Shown: positions 27,966 through 36,360 of the stretch, in pieces
Numbering within the stretch: position 1 is the first letter of the stretch
Layout of the letters: each line of letters opens with the position of its first letter
Source of the DNA: an uncultured Prevotellaceae bacterium
GTDB lineage: Bacteria; Bacteroidota; Bacteroidia; Bacteroidales; Bacteroidaceae
Direction of reading: 5' to 3'
Length of the DNA: 64,000 bases
Assembly (NCBI GenBank): GCA_900316585.1
Contig: ONDM01000011.1
Coordinates: 49,785-113,784, forward strand
The notes under the pieces: model-generated
Seen by the model: the letters and a program-made list of their open reading frames with translations, nothing else
Told to the model about the DNA's origin: nothing
The model's database searches: none
Position numbers and translations under genes: made by a program

Positions 27966-27973
27966 CAAAAGTA
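27966..27973 (-). promoter_or_regulatory. -7 element of the lysE-to-nrnA run
   Basis: Minus-strand TACTTTTG just upstream of the LysE-like start. It is the only convincing promoter found for the eight genes down to 20045. Confidence 0.55.
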
Positions 27974-28026
27974 CTATAAAAAAATGAAATTTCCACTGAA
28001 ATCTCCGTTTATTCTGAAAAAATGCC

Positions 28027-28034
28027 TATCTTTG
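28027..28034 (+). promoter_or_regulatory. -7 element of the ROK glucokinase gene
   Basis: TATCTTTG, 38 bases upstream of the ATG at 28073. It overlaps the longer upstream frame and so rules out the start at 28022. Confidence 0.65.
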
Positions 28035-28072
28035 CGAAACAAACAATCATTAAAAACCTAGTAAATATAATT

Positions 28073-29035
28073 ATGGCAACTGAAAAACCTTATGTTATTG
28101 GATTGGATCTGGGTGGAACCAATTCCGTTTTCGGTATCGTAGATGCTGAGGGTAAAATTTTAGAGCTCGGCAAAATCAAAACTGGAGCTTATGAAACTTT
28201 CAACGAATGGCTGGATGCATCTCTCGAATGCCTGAAGCCAATGATTGAAAAAGTTGGTGGTATTAACAACATCAAGGCTATGGGTGCAGGTGCTCCTAAC
28301 GGTAATTTCTACAATGGAACTATCGAATTTGCTCCAAACTTGAAGTGGGGTAAAGGACTTGTTCCATTTGCAAAGGCATTCTCAGAGAAACTGGGCATTC
28401 CTTGTTACCTGACCAACGACGCTAACGCAGCAGCTCTAGGTGAGATGAAATACGGTACTGCTCGTGCCATGAAGGATTTCATTGTCATCACTCTGGGTAC
28501 AGGTGTTGGCTCTGGTATCGTCATCAACGGCAAGATGGTTTATGGCTGTGATGGTTTCGCAGGCGAGTTGGGTCATGTCATTGCTGTTAGAGGCAAGAAC
28601 GGACGTCAGTGCGGATGTGGTGCTACAGGTTGTCTTGAAACTTACTGCTCTGCTACAGGTGTGGCACGTACTGCACGTGAAATTTTAAAGAAGAGCGACG
28701 AACCTAGTTTGCTCCGTAAGCTGAAACCTGAAGAAATCACTTCATTGGATGTTTCCATTGCTGCAGGTAAGGGTGACAAGATTGCTAAGGAAATCTTCCA
28801 GTTCACTGGTACTTTACTTGGTGAAATGTTGGCAGACTTCACAAAGTTCTCTTCTCCTGAGGCTTACATTTTCTTCGGCGGTCTGACAAAAGCTGGTGAT
28901 CTGCTGATGAATCCTATCAAAGAAGCTTATGACAAGAACTGTATGCCAATCTTCAAGGGTAAGGCAAAGATTTTAGTATCAGAATTGCCTGACGCTGATG
29001 CAGCTGTTCTGGGTGCTTCTGCACTTGCTTGGTAA
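28073..29035 (+). CDS. ROK-family glucokinase
   Basis: 320-residue sugar kinase, most likely phosphorylating glucose with ATP. It has the phosphate-1 motif GLDLGGTNSVFGIVD at the N-terminus, the catalytic Asp in LTNDANAAALGE, the GTGVGSGIVING phosphate-2 loop and the ROK zinc motif CGCGATGCLE preceded by GELGH. Length fits ROK kinases. Codon use is regular and suggests high expression. It is divergent from lysE and has a strong terminator. N-acetylglucosamine or N-acetylmannosamine are less likely alternative substrates. Confidence 0.92.
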   Translation: MATEKPYVIGLDLGGTNSVFGIVDAEGKILELGKIKTGAYETFNEWLDASLECLKPMIEKVGGINNIKAMGAGAPNGNFYNGTIEFAPNLKWGKGLVPFAKAFSEKLGIPCYLTNDANAAALGEMKYGTARAMKDFIVITLGTGVGSGIVINGKMVYGCDGFAGELGHVIAVRGKNGRQCGCGATGCLETYCSATGVARTAREILKKSDEPSLLRKLKPEEITSLDVSIAAGKGDKIAKEIFQFTGTLLGEMLADFTKFSSPEAYIFFGGLTKAGDLLMNPIKEAYDKNCMPIFKGKAKILVSELPDADAAVLGASALAW

Positions 29036-29055
29036 TTTTACCTTCAAACATGAAT

Positions 29056-29092
29056 AAAGGGAGATGGCAAAACCATCTCCCTTCTTTTTTTA
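29056..29092 (+). terminator. Terminator after the glucokinase gene
   Basis: AAGGGAGATGG and CCATCTCCCTT make an 11-bp stem with loop CAAAA followed by a long T run. It may also act for the convergent phosphoesterase gene. Confidence 0.88.
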
Positions 29093-30235
29093 TTTTTTCA
29101 ACGTAATAGTCACAACTTCAGGCCACATCCCAAACCGGAAAGGAACGTTACCACCTGCACCTGTGGAAATGAACAAATGCTGGTTGCCCTCCTGATAATG
29201 ACCATCCCACTCTTTATAGGTTAAAGTTGCAGGAGACCATCCAAACAACTCAAACTGACCACCATGCGTATGACCGGAAAGTTGAAGTTGAATATCAGTG
29301 TCAGGAAGCACCTCCATTTGCCAATGAGTAGGGTCATGGCTCAAGAGAATCTCAAACACACCCTCTGGTAACCCCGCTCTGGCTTTTTTCAAATTTCCAC
29401 GTTGAGGGAATGGAGGCTTACCTACATTTTCCACCCCCACGATTGCAATGCTGTCGGAGCCTCGTTTCACTATTCGATGTTCATCCAAGAGCACATCCCA
29501 ACCAAAGCTACGCTCCCGGGCTATGACTTCCCTAAACATCTCATCCTGCAGCTTTCTGGTCGGATTTGACGCATATCTACAATAGTCATGATTACCAACA
29601 ATGGCAAATATACCGTCCTTAGCCTTTAATCCCGGAAAGACATTCATGAATGGATCCAGCTCCTTCGGATTAGTATTCACTATGTCACCTGTAAAGACTA
29701 TCATATCCGGATTCTGTTCATTCACTAGCTGGACCAATTTCTTGAAATATGCAGAATCTTGTCCGAAAGTTCCCACATGCAAATCTGAAATCTGAACAAT
29801 CTTGTATCCATCGAAAGATGGTGGCAACTGCTCAAATCGGAATTCTTGCCTTTGAAGCCCCAGTTTTTTCCATCCCCATAAAGCACCATAAATGAATGCA
29901 AAAAAGGCTGTTACAGCAACGAGTAATGCCAAATAATTTGCCAACTGGAATGCCTTTGGTGCCATCAAACCCAATCCTTTTCCCAACAATGAGATGAGAA
30001 AAAAGATTAGCTTGGGAAGTGCCACACATGCCAGTAAGAGGAAAAAAGCACGAAATGGAAAGGGACTTCCCCATCCTGCCAAATGACAAATTCCTAAAAC
30101 AGAAAGACATATCAATGGCAACCACCATAAAATTCTCCATATTAAAGGATAGTGTTGAATAAAATGGAGGTAAATATACAAATCTGGCAAAACCACCAGT
30201 ACAAACATTGCTAAAACAGGCAATAGCACCATCAT
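29090..30235 (-). CDS. Membrane-anchored metallophosphoesterase
   Basis: 381-residue protein with four hydrophobic segments in the first 125 residues, followed by a calcineurin-type phosphoesterase domain (about 150-370). The metal-binding motifs are complete: DLHVGTF, GDIVN, GNHDYC, LSHDP and SGHTHGGQ. The layout is that of the YkuE/YaeI-like group, some of which hydrolyse UDP-diacylglucosamine or other phospholipid precursors. The substrate here is unknown. A -7 element lies at 30262-30269. It converges with the glucokinase gene. Confidence 0.9.
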   Translation of the reverse strand: MMVLLPVLAMFVLVVLPDLYIYLHFIQHYPLIWRILWWLPLICLSVLGICHLAGWGSPFPFRAFFLLLACVALPKLIFFLISLLGKGLGLMAPKAFQLANYLALLVAVTAFFAFIYGALWGWKKLGLQRQEFRFEQLPPSFDGYKIVQISDLHVGTFGQDSAYFKKLVQLVNEQNPDMIVFTGDIVNTNPKELDPFMNVFPGLKAKDGIFAIVGNHDYCRYASNPTRKLQDEMFREVIARERSFGWDVLLDEHRIVKRGSDSIAIVGVENVGKPPFPQRGNLKKARAGLPEGVFEILLSHDPTHWQMEVLPDTDIQLQLSGHTHGGQFELFGWSPATLTYKEWDGHYQEGNQHLFISTGAGGNVPFRFGMWPEVVTITLKK

Positions 30236-30261
30236 TTTTCCCTTAATTATTAAAAATCATG

Positions 30262-30269
30262 CAAAAGTA
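30262..30269 (-). promoter_or_regulatory. -7 element of the phosphoesterase gene
   Basis: Minus-strand TACTTTTG, 26 bases upstream of the ATG, divergent from the promoter at 30292-30299. Confidence 0.6.
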
Positions 30270-30291
30270 ATTCTTTTTTTCAATTTTTGTT

Positions 30292-30299
30292 TAATTTTG
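30292..30299 (+). promoter_or_regulatory. -7 element of the DUF4465 gene
   Basis: TAATTTTG. The predicted leader of about 100 bases contains a small hairpin ATGAGA-TTTGT-TCTCAT near 30321-30338. Confidence 0.55.
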
Positions 30300-30404
30300 C
30301 ACCACATTCTGCTAATCCTTAATGAGATTTGTTCTCATGTAAGACAAAGAATGACTTGTAAACCAAGCGACTATAATTCTAGAGTTTTTAAAATAACACA
30401 TAAA

Positions 30405-31235
30405 ATGAAAAAATTCTTTTTACTTTGCGCAGCTGCTTTGTGTATGACCAGCTGTCTTAATGATGATGACAACGGCACTATTCCTGACGACGGTCTTCGA
30501 GTTGTAACTTTTGAAGACAATTCCGTTCCTTCTGTCAAAGGTTTCTGGTCATCTCTGATTGATGACCCTCAGTATGGTGGACCTCTGTTGTATCAGAATT
30601 ATAATCCAGAGGATTGGACCTATGACACTGAGTATAGCTGGGCAGACCCTAACACTAAGTTGGCTTCAGAAATTCCTTGGGTGAATTTCTATGGTAGTAT
30701 GACCCGTTCATTTGGCAGTGGTGGTGTAGCTATTTCCAACTATCGTCAAGAAGATATAAAATCAGCTACCTATGAGAAACAGTTAGCTGTTCCTTTCAGT
30801 GAGAGCAACAACTCCAACTTTGCAGTAGTCTATCAGGGAACCACAGATGAACAGTATCTTCCTTCCATACACTTTAGCGATTCTAAAGCTCGACTCATCC
30901 GTGGAATGTACATCACCCTCACTTCCTACACGCAGAACTCTATCTTTAACGGTGACGAGTACACTACACCATTTGATGCCAAAGACAACTACACCATCAC
31001 CTTCATTGGCTATAATGGTTCAGATGAACCAAAGAAGGTTAATTACGTTATAAATGTAAACAATGCTCATGATCTATTGGCAGGGTGGATTCCAGTAGAC
31101 TTAAGCATTTTGGGCAAAGTTACTGAAATCAAATTCTTGGTTGACAGTTCCAAGAAAAACGACTTTGGTATAGCTACTCCAACTTACTTTGCCTTTGACA
31201 ATGTTTACGTTCAATTGAACCAAGGAGAGTATTAA
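30405..31235 (+). CDS. DUF4465 lipoprotein
   Basis: 276-residue secreted lipoprotein. The signal peptide MKKFFLLCAAALCMTSC has its lipid cysteine at residue 17, followed by an acidic DDDNG stretch typical of surface-exported Bacteroidetes lipoproteins (charged residues after the cysteine). The body is beta-rich and fits DUF4465, with VVTFED near the start, a GGVAISNY strand, and the C-terminal block WIPVDLSILGKVTEIKF...TPTYFAFDNVYV. Related proteins are often encoded near TonB receptors for cobalamin or other ligands; none is adjacent here. The ATG at 30405 is chosen because it begins the signal peptide and follows the promoter. Function unknown. Confidence 0.85.
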   Translation: MKKFFLLCAAALCMTSCLNDDDNGTIPDDGLRVVTFEDNSVPSVKGFWSSLIDDPQYGGPLLYQNYNPEDWTYDTEYSWADPNTKLASEIPWVNFYGSMTRSFGSGGVAISNYRQEDIKSATYEKQLAVPFSESNNSNFAVVYQGTTDEQYLPSIHFSDSKARLIRGMYITLTSYTQNSIFNGDEYTTPFDAKDNYTITFIGYNGSDEPKKVNYVINVNNAHDLLAGWIPVDLSILGKVTEIKFLVDSSKKNDFGIATPTYFAFDNVYVQLNQGEY

Positions 31236-31258
31236 TTTTACCCATAAATAAACATTAC

Positions 31259-31294
31259 AAAGGGGAAAACCGGATTACGGTTTTCCCCTTTTCG
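31259..31294 (+). terminator. Terminator after the DUF4465 gene
   Basis: GGGGAAAACCG and CGGTTTTCCCC form an 11-bp stem with loop GATTA, with T residues behind it. Confidence 0.88.
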
Positions 31295-31295
31295 C

Positions 31296-31477
31296 TTTTT
31301 TACTATGATTGCTCCATTGCTAAAACCCTTCTGCGATTTCTCCTTCCGGAGATATTTTTCTCGCTAACTGGAGAAATATTTTTCTCCTTAAGGGAAAATA
31401 ATTTTACCCTTCTAACTATAGGAAAATTGCAAGAAAATAGATTGTTCTATTTTATAGGAAAAAGTACCTGTAAGAGC
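31296..31477. other. Structured non-coding region with four hairpins
   Basis: No credible reading frame. Successive inverted repeats occur: TCTCC/GGAGA (31340-31352), GGAGAAA/TTTCTCC with a 4-base loop (31370-31387), AAGGG/CCCTT (31390-31411) and AAAATAG/CTATTTT (31434-31453). The ATATTTTTCTC motif is repeated at 31352-31362 and 31376-31386. It lies between the DUF4465 terminator and a predicted small RNA. Purpose unknown. Confidence 0.5.
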
Positions 31478-31543
31478 AAAAAAAAGGGTCTCCGCTGAGA
31501 CCCAACCTTTGTTAACCTTAAATCTAATACTATGAAAAACACG
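31478..31543 (-). ncRNA. Predicted ~66-nt small RNA with own promoter and terminator
   Basis: On the minus strand, TATCTTTG (plus 31547-31554) with TTG 19 bases upstream would start a transcript near 31543. It ends at a GGGTCTC/GAGACCC hairpin (31486-31503) followed by eight T residues (31485 down to 31478). The single-stranded 5' part is the exact antisense of a Bacteroides-like translation start: on plus, TTAACCTTAAA, nine bases, then ATGAAAAAC. No protein of useful size is encoded. The layout fits a trans-acting antisense sRNA and recalls the multicopy paralogous sRNAs reported from Bacteroides. The RNA itself is a prediction. Confidence 0.6.
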
Positions 31544-31546
31544 ATG

Positions 31547-31576
31547 CAAAGATAAGGCGTTTTTTCTAATCTGCAA
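31547..31576 (-). promoter_or_regulatory. Promoter of the predicted small RNA
   Basis: Minus-strand TATCTTTG (31547-31554) and TTG (31574-31576) with a 19-base gap. Confidence 0.55.
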
Positions 31577-31580
31577 GCGC

Positions 31581-31631
31581 TGTGTGCGAAAACAGGCTAA
31601 TATTTAACAGATTTTAATGTTATCGCACACA
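31581..31631. repeat. 9-bp inverted repeat upstream of the small RNA promoter
   Basis: TGTGTGCGA at 31581-31589 and TCGCACACA at 31623-31631 are perfect inverted copies 33 bases apart. Pairing can be extended inward by AACA/TGTT after one mismatch. A T run follows on the plus strand. It could be an operator for the small RNA or a long-loop hairpin. Confidence 0.5.
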
Positions 31632-31737
31632 ATTTTTTATTCATTCACATCTTCAAGAAGTTACAAAAGGTGTTTTCCTCCCTAAAAGGTGTATACCTTC
31701 AAAACCTCAAAAATAAAGAAACTTTGAAAGGGTTTTC

Positions 31738-31769
31738 TTTGGTATATTTCCTAAAAGGTGGTAACTTTG
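31738..31769 (+). promoter_or_regulatory. Promoter of purL
   Basis: TTTG (31738-31741), 20 bases, then TAACTTTG (31762-31769). It fixes the purL start at 31796 rather than at earlier in-frame codons. Two copies of CCTAAAAGGTG flank the region (31681-31691 and 31750-31760). Confidence 0.75.
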
Positions 31770-31795
31770 CGCTGAAATTAAACTTACTGAATTTT

Positions 31796-34700
31796 ATGAT
31801 CCATTTTTTCCTCACACCAGGCAAAAGTATTATTGCCACACAGTCTGAGAACAAGCTTACCCAGGAAGATATAGAAAAACTATGCTGGCTTTTCGGAGAT
31901 GCAACCGCTGAAGCAGCTGAAGAACTTACTGGATTCTTCATCGGCCCACGCCGTGAAATGATTACTCCATGGAGTACCAATGCCGTGGAAATCACCCAGA
32001 ACATGGGATTGAAAGGCATTGCACGTATTGAGGAGTACTTCCCTGTAAAGGATGAGAATGCAGATTATGACCCTATGCTGCAACGCATGTATAAGGGTCT
32101 AAACCAGAATATCTTTACCGTTAACATTAAGCCTCAGCCTATCATTTTCGTAGACAATCTGGAAGAGTACAATGAGCAGGAAGGTCTGGCACTTAGCCGG
32201 GAGGAGATGGATTATCTGCTTAAGGTGGAGAAGGACCTGGGGAGGAAGTTGACCGATTCTGAAGTATTCGGTTTCGCTCAGATTAACTCTGAACATTGCC
32301 GTCATAAGATTTTCGGAGGAACCTTCATCATTGATGGTGAAGAAAAAGAGTCTTCTCTTTTCCAAATGATTAAGAAAACCACTAAGGAGAACCCACATCA
32401 TATTATTTCTGCCTACAAAGACAATGTGGCATTCTCACAAGGTCCAGTTGTTGAGCAATTCGCTCCAAAGAACCATGCTACTTCAGACTATTTTGTAATC
32501 AAGGACATAGAGTCAGTCATTTCACTGAAAGCAGAGACTCACAACTTCCCTACTACCGTAGAGCCTTTCAACGGTGCATCTACTGGTACTGGTGGAGAAA
32601 TCCGCGACCGTATGGGCGGTGGAACTGGTAGTTGGCCTATTGCAGGAACTGCAGTGTACATGACTTCTTATCCTCGTACGGATGAGGGCCGTGAGTGGGA
32701 AGACATTCTTCCTGTACGCGAGTGGCTGTATCAGACTCCTGAGCAGATTCTGATCAAGGCATCCAATGGTGCCAGCGATTTTGGTAACAAATTTGGTCAG
32801 CCACTGATTTGCGGTTCTGTCCTGACTTTTGAGCATCAAGAGAACGAAAAAGATACCAAATACGGTTATGACAAAGTCATAATGCTAGCTGGTGGCGTTG
32901 GCTACGGCACAAAACGTGACTGTCTGAAAGGCACTCCTGAGAAGGGGAATAAAATCGTAGTCGTAGGTGGTGACAACTATCGCATCGGTTTAGGTGGGGG
33001 TTCTGTTTCCTCTGTAGAGACGGGCCGTTACAGCAGTGGCATCGAGCTGAATGCTGTTCAACGTGCAAACCCTGAGATGCAGAAGCGTGCGTACAATCTG
33101 GTACGTTCCCTTTGCGAGGAAGATGTAAACCCTATCGTTTCTATTCATGACCATGGATCTGCAGGTCATGTGAACTGCTTGTCTGAGTTGGTTGAGGAAT
33201 GTGGAGGACTGATTCACATGGACAAACTGCCTATTGGCGACAAGACCTTGAGCGCAAAGGAAATCATTGCCAATGAAAGCCAGGAACGTATGGGACTGTT
33301 GATTGACCAAGAACACATCGAACATGTTAAGCAGATTGCCGACCGTGAACGTGCTCCAATGTACACAGTAGGTGAAACTACTGGCGATGCAAGATTCACT
33401 TTCGAGCAGGCTGATGGTGTCCGTCCGTTTGACCTGAAGGTTGAGCAGATGTTCGGCTCATCTCCAAAGACTATCATGCGTGACAAAACCGTAGAACATC
33501 ACTACGAAGATGTAAAATACGACGAAAAGAACCTCAGCGAAAAAGTCGCACGAGTTTTACAGCTAGAAGCTGTAGCTTGTAAAGACTGGTTGACCAACAA
33601 AGTGGACCGTGCCGTAACCGGTAAGATTGCACGACAGCAGTGTCAGGGAGAAATTCAGTTACCATTGAGTGACTGTGGTGTTGTAGCTCTGGACTATAGA
33701 GGTGTCAAGGGAATCGCAACTGCTTTAGGACATGCTCCACAAGCAGCATTAGCTAATCCGGCTGCAGGATCCGTTCTTTCTGTTGCAGAATCTCTGACAA
33801 ACATTGTTTGGGCACCTCTGGAAGAAGGATTAGACAGCATTAGTCTGTCTGCCAATTGGATGTGGCCATGCCGTGCCCAAGAGGGTGAAGATGCCCGTCT
33901 GTATACTGCGGTGAAGGCTCTGAGCGACTTCTGCTGTGATTTGGAAATTAATGTCCCAACTGGCAAAGACTCACTCTCTATGACTCAAAAATACCCTTCA
34001 GGCGAAAAAATCATCAGCCCGGGTACTGTCATTGTCAGCGCTGGAGGTCAGGTAAGCGACATAAAGAAGGTGGTTTCACCGGTTTTAGTCAATGACCCCA
34101 AAACAACACTCTATCACATTGACTTCAGTTTCGATCATCTAGCATTGGGTGGAAGTGCTTTCGCACAAAGTTACAACAAGGTAGGTGATGATGTTCCAAC
34201 GGTAAAGAATCCAGAGTATTTCCGTGATGCATTCAATGCTGTCCAAGCGCTTATCAATAAAGGCTATATCCTAGCTGGTCATGATATTTCTGCAGGTGGC
34301 TTGATTACAACCTTGCTAGAAATGTGCTTTGCAAACACTGAAGGCGGTATGGAAATCTCACTAAACGGAATCAAAAGTGATGACTTAATCAAAATTCTGT
34401 TTGCTGAGAATCCTGGAGTAGTCATTCAGGTAAGTGATAAGCATAAGAGCGAAGTTAAGAAGATATTGGAAGATGCAGGTGTAGGCTATGTGAAGTTAGG
34501 CAAGCCTACAGATGAGCGTCACATCTTATTGACCAAGGATGACATTACATATCAGTTCGGTATTGACTATCTACGTGATGTCTGGTATAGCAGTTCATAC
34601 CTGCTCGACCGCAAACAGAGCTTCAACGGTAAAGCAAAAGAGCGCTTCACAAACTATAAGCAACAGCCTTTGGAATGGGTTATCAGCAAGAATTTCTCTG

Positions 34701-35506
34701 GCAAACTAAAACAGATGGGGTTGGACCCTGACCGCAGAACACCTACAGGTATCCATGCTGCCGTTATTCGCGAGAAAGGAACAAACAGTGAACGCGAAAT
34801 GGCTTACATGATGTATTTGGCAGGCTTTGACGTAAAGGATGTTATGATGACCGACCTTATCAGCGGCCGAGAGACACTGGAGGATGTGAACCTTATTGTC
34901 TTCTGTGGTGGTTTCTCTAATTCCGACGTTCTAGGAAGTGCCAAAGGTTGGGCTGGTGCCTTCCTCTACAATCCAAAGGCTAAAGCCGCATTGGATGCAT
35001 TCTATGCTCGCGAAGACACACTTTCACTTGGAGTCTGCAATGGCTGTCAGCTGATGGTTGAATTAGGTCTGATAAATCCAACCGATAAGAAAAAGAGCAA
35101 AATGCTTCACAATGACTCACATAAATTTGAGTGTGGTTTTATCGGTCTTACTGTCCAAACTAACCGAAGTGTCATGCTAAGTACCTTAAGTGGTAGCAAA
35201 CTAGGCATTTGGGCAGCTCATGGAGAAGGCAAGTTCCACCTGCCACTCCCTGAGGATCACTATAACGTAGTCTTGAAATACAGCTACGAAGGCTATCCTG
35301 CAAATCCTAATGGCTCTGACTATAATGTAGCTGGTATTGCCAGTGCCGACGGCCGCCATGTTGCCATGATGCCTCATCCAGAACGTTCATTCTTCCCATG
35401 GCAGTGTGCTTATTATCCTGCAGAACGAAGAAACTCAGATCAAGTTACTCCATGGATGGAAATTTTCATCAATGCCCGTAAATGGATAGAAGCTAATAAG
35501 AAATAA
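31796..35506 (+). CDS. purL: Phosphoribosylformylglycinamidine synthase
   Basis: 1236-residue single-chain FGAM synthase for the fourth step of purine synthesis, converting FGAR and glutamine with ATP. The N-terminal PurS-like part is followed by two AIRS-like domains, with HNFPTTVEPFNGASTGTGGEIRD and FGQPLICGS in the first and HDISAGGLITTLLEM in the second. The C-terminal glutamine amidotransferase has the nucleophile in GVCNGCQLM and the His/Glu pair in PHPERSFFPW. This is the large fused form, as in E. coli, not the PurS/Q/L complex. The frame extends 42 codons further 5', across the promoter, and is not used. A chromate transporter gene starts five bases after the stop. Confidence 0.97.
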   Translation: MIHFFLTPGKSIIATQSENKLTQEDIEKLCWLFGDATAEAAEELTGFFIGPRREMITPWSTNAVEITQNMGLKGIARIEEYFPVKDENADYDPMLQRMYKGLNQNIFTVNIKPQPIIFVDNLEEYNEQEGLALSREEMDYLLKVEKDLGRKLTDSEVFGFAQINSEHCRHKIFGGTFIIDGEEKESSLFQMIKKTTKENPHHIISAYKDNVAFSQGPVVEQFAPKNHATSDYFVIKDIESVISLKAETHNFPTTVEPFNGASTGTGGEIRDRMGGGTGSWPIAGTAVYMTSYPRTDEGREWEDILPVREWLYQTPEQILIKASNGASDFGNKFGQPLICGSVLTFEHQENEKDTKYGYDKVIMLAGGVGYGTKRDCLKGTPEKGNKIVVVGGDNYRIGLGGGSVSSVETGRYSSGIELNAVQRANPEMQKRAYNLVRSLCEEDVNPIVSIHDHGSAGHVNCLSELVEECGGLIHMDKLPIGDKTLSAKEIIANESQERMGLLIDQEHIEHVKQIADRERAPMYTVGETTGDARFTFEQADGVRPFDLKVEQMFGSSPKTIMRDKTVEHHYEDVKYDEKNLSEKVARVLQLEAVACKDWLTNKVDRAVTGKIARQQCQGEIQLPLSDCGVVALDYRGVKGIATALGHAPQAALANPAAGSVLSVAESLTNIVWAPLEEGLDSISLSANWMWPCRAQEGEDARLYTAVKALSDFCCDLEINVPTGKDSLSMTQKYPSGEKIISPGTVIVSAGGQVSDIKKVVSPVLVNDPKTTLYHIDFSFDHLALGGSAFAQSYNKVGDDVPTVKNPEYFRDAFNAVQALINKGYILAGHDISAGGLITTLLEMCFANTEGGMEISLNGIKSDDLIKILFAENPGVVIQVSDKHKSEVKKILEDAGVGYVKLGKPTDERHILLTKDDITYQFGIDYLRDVWYSSSYLLDRKQSFNGKAKERFTNYKQQPLEWVISKNFSGKLKQMGLDPDRRTPTGIHAAVIREKGTNSEREMAYMMYLAGFDVKDVMMTDLISGRETLEDVNLIVFCGGFSNSDVLGSAKGWAGAFLYNPKAKAALDAFYAREDTLSLGVCNGCQLMVELGLINPTDKKKSKMLHNDSHKFECGFIGLTVQTNRSVMLSTLSGSKLGIWAAHGEGKFHLPLPEDHYNVVLKYSYEGYPANPNGSDYNVAGIASADGRHVAMMPHPERSFFPWQCAYYPAERRNSDQVTPWMEIFINARKWIEANKK

Positions 35507-35511
35507 AAAAG

Positions 35512-36348
35512 ATGAACATCTATATTGACAGTTTTCTAACTTTTGCCAAGATTGGAGCCTTTACTTTGGGAGGAGGATATGCCATGCTTCCCCTCATAGA
35601 GGCTGAAGTAGTGGAAAAGAAGAAATGGATTGACCCTAAAGAATTCCTGGACCTGGTGGCAGTAGCACAAAGTGCCCCAGGTGTATTTGCTGTCAACATC
35701 AGTATCTTCATCGGTTACAAATTACGCAAGATACCTGGAGCCATCATATTGACGTTAGGCACGATTCTTCCCTCTTTTCTCATCATTCTGTTGATTGCCA
35801 TGTTTTTCCAACAATTCAAGGACAATAGAATAGTTGAGAGCATTTTCAAAGGCATCCGTCCTGCTGTTGTCGCATTAATTGCAGCACCAACATTTAAGTT
35901 GGCCAAAGATGCAAAGATAAGTCGCTACACCATTTGGATTCCTGTTGTAAGCGCTTTGCTTATCTGGTTACTAGGATTTTCACCTGTATCTGTCATCATA
36001 CTTGCCGGCATTGGAGGTTATCTTTATGGCAGATTCTACACAGAAGATAAAAAAGCTGAGCAGGAAGATCTATCAGTACTAGCAGACGAAGCAGCCAGAA
36101 AAGCCAAGGAAAAAGAAAAAGAGGTCAAGAAAATACAAGCTGAAATAGAAGAAGCCCAGCGCCAGAAAGAAAAAGCTATTAAGAAAGAGGCTGAAGCACA
36201 AAAGCGCATAGAAGAAGCGAAAGTAAAAGCTGCAAAGGCTCAAGAAGAAGCAGAAATGCGTAAGCAGGAAGAACGTCGTCAAAAGGGAGAAGAACCAAGT
36301 CTATTTGATATGTTCGACCCACGCAGAGCCCGTGATGATAACGATTAA
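35512..36348 (+). CDS. Chromate transporter half with coiled-coil tail
   Basis: 278-residue membrane protein. Residues 1-182 are a half-size ChrA domain: FAKIGAFTLGGGYAMLPLIE, VAVAQSAPGVFAVNISIFIGYK, GIRPAVVALI, about five or six hydrophobic segments. Residues 183-265 form a highly charged Lys/Glu/Ala-rich helix (KEKEKEVKKIQAEIEEAQ and similar repeats), predicted to be a long coiled coil, ending in SLFDMFDPRRARDDND. Half-size ChrA proteins work as heterodimer pairs, and the partner is encoded 12 bases downstream. The tail is unusual for the family. The substrate may be chromate, sulfate-like anions or something else. Confidence 0.88.
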   Translation: MNIYIDSFLTFAKIGAFTLGGGYAMLPLIEAEVVEKKKWIDPKEFLDLVAVAQSAPGVFAVNISIFIGYKLRKIPGAIILTLGTILPSFLIILLIAMFFQQFKDNRIVESIFKGIRPAVVALIAAPTFKLAKDAKISRYTIWIPVVSALLIWLLGFSPVSVIILAGIGGYLYGRFYTEDKKAEQEDLSVLADEAARKAKEKEKEVKKIQAEIEEAQRQKEKAIKKEAEAQKRIEEAKVKAAKAQEEAEMRKQEERRQKGEEPSLFDMFDPRRARDDND

Positions 36349-36360
36349 AAAAGGAATGAC

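Noticed and set aside
31532..31555. Mini-frame ATG AAA AAC ... TAA of seven codons on plus in the small RNA locus
   Set aside because: It has no promoter or context on the plus strand, and its stop overlaps the minus-strand promoter. The small RNA reading explains it better, though an ancestral gene start cannot be excluded.
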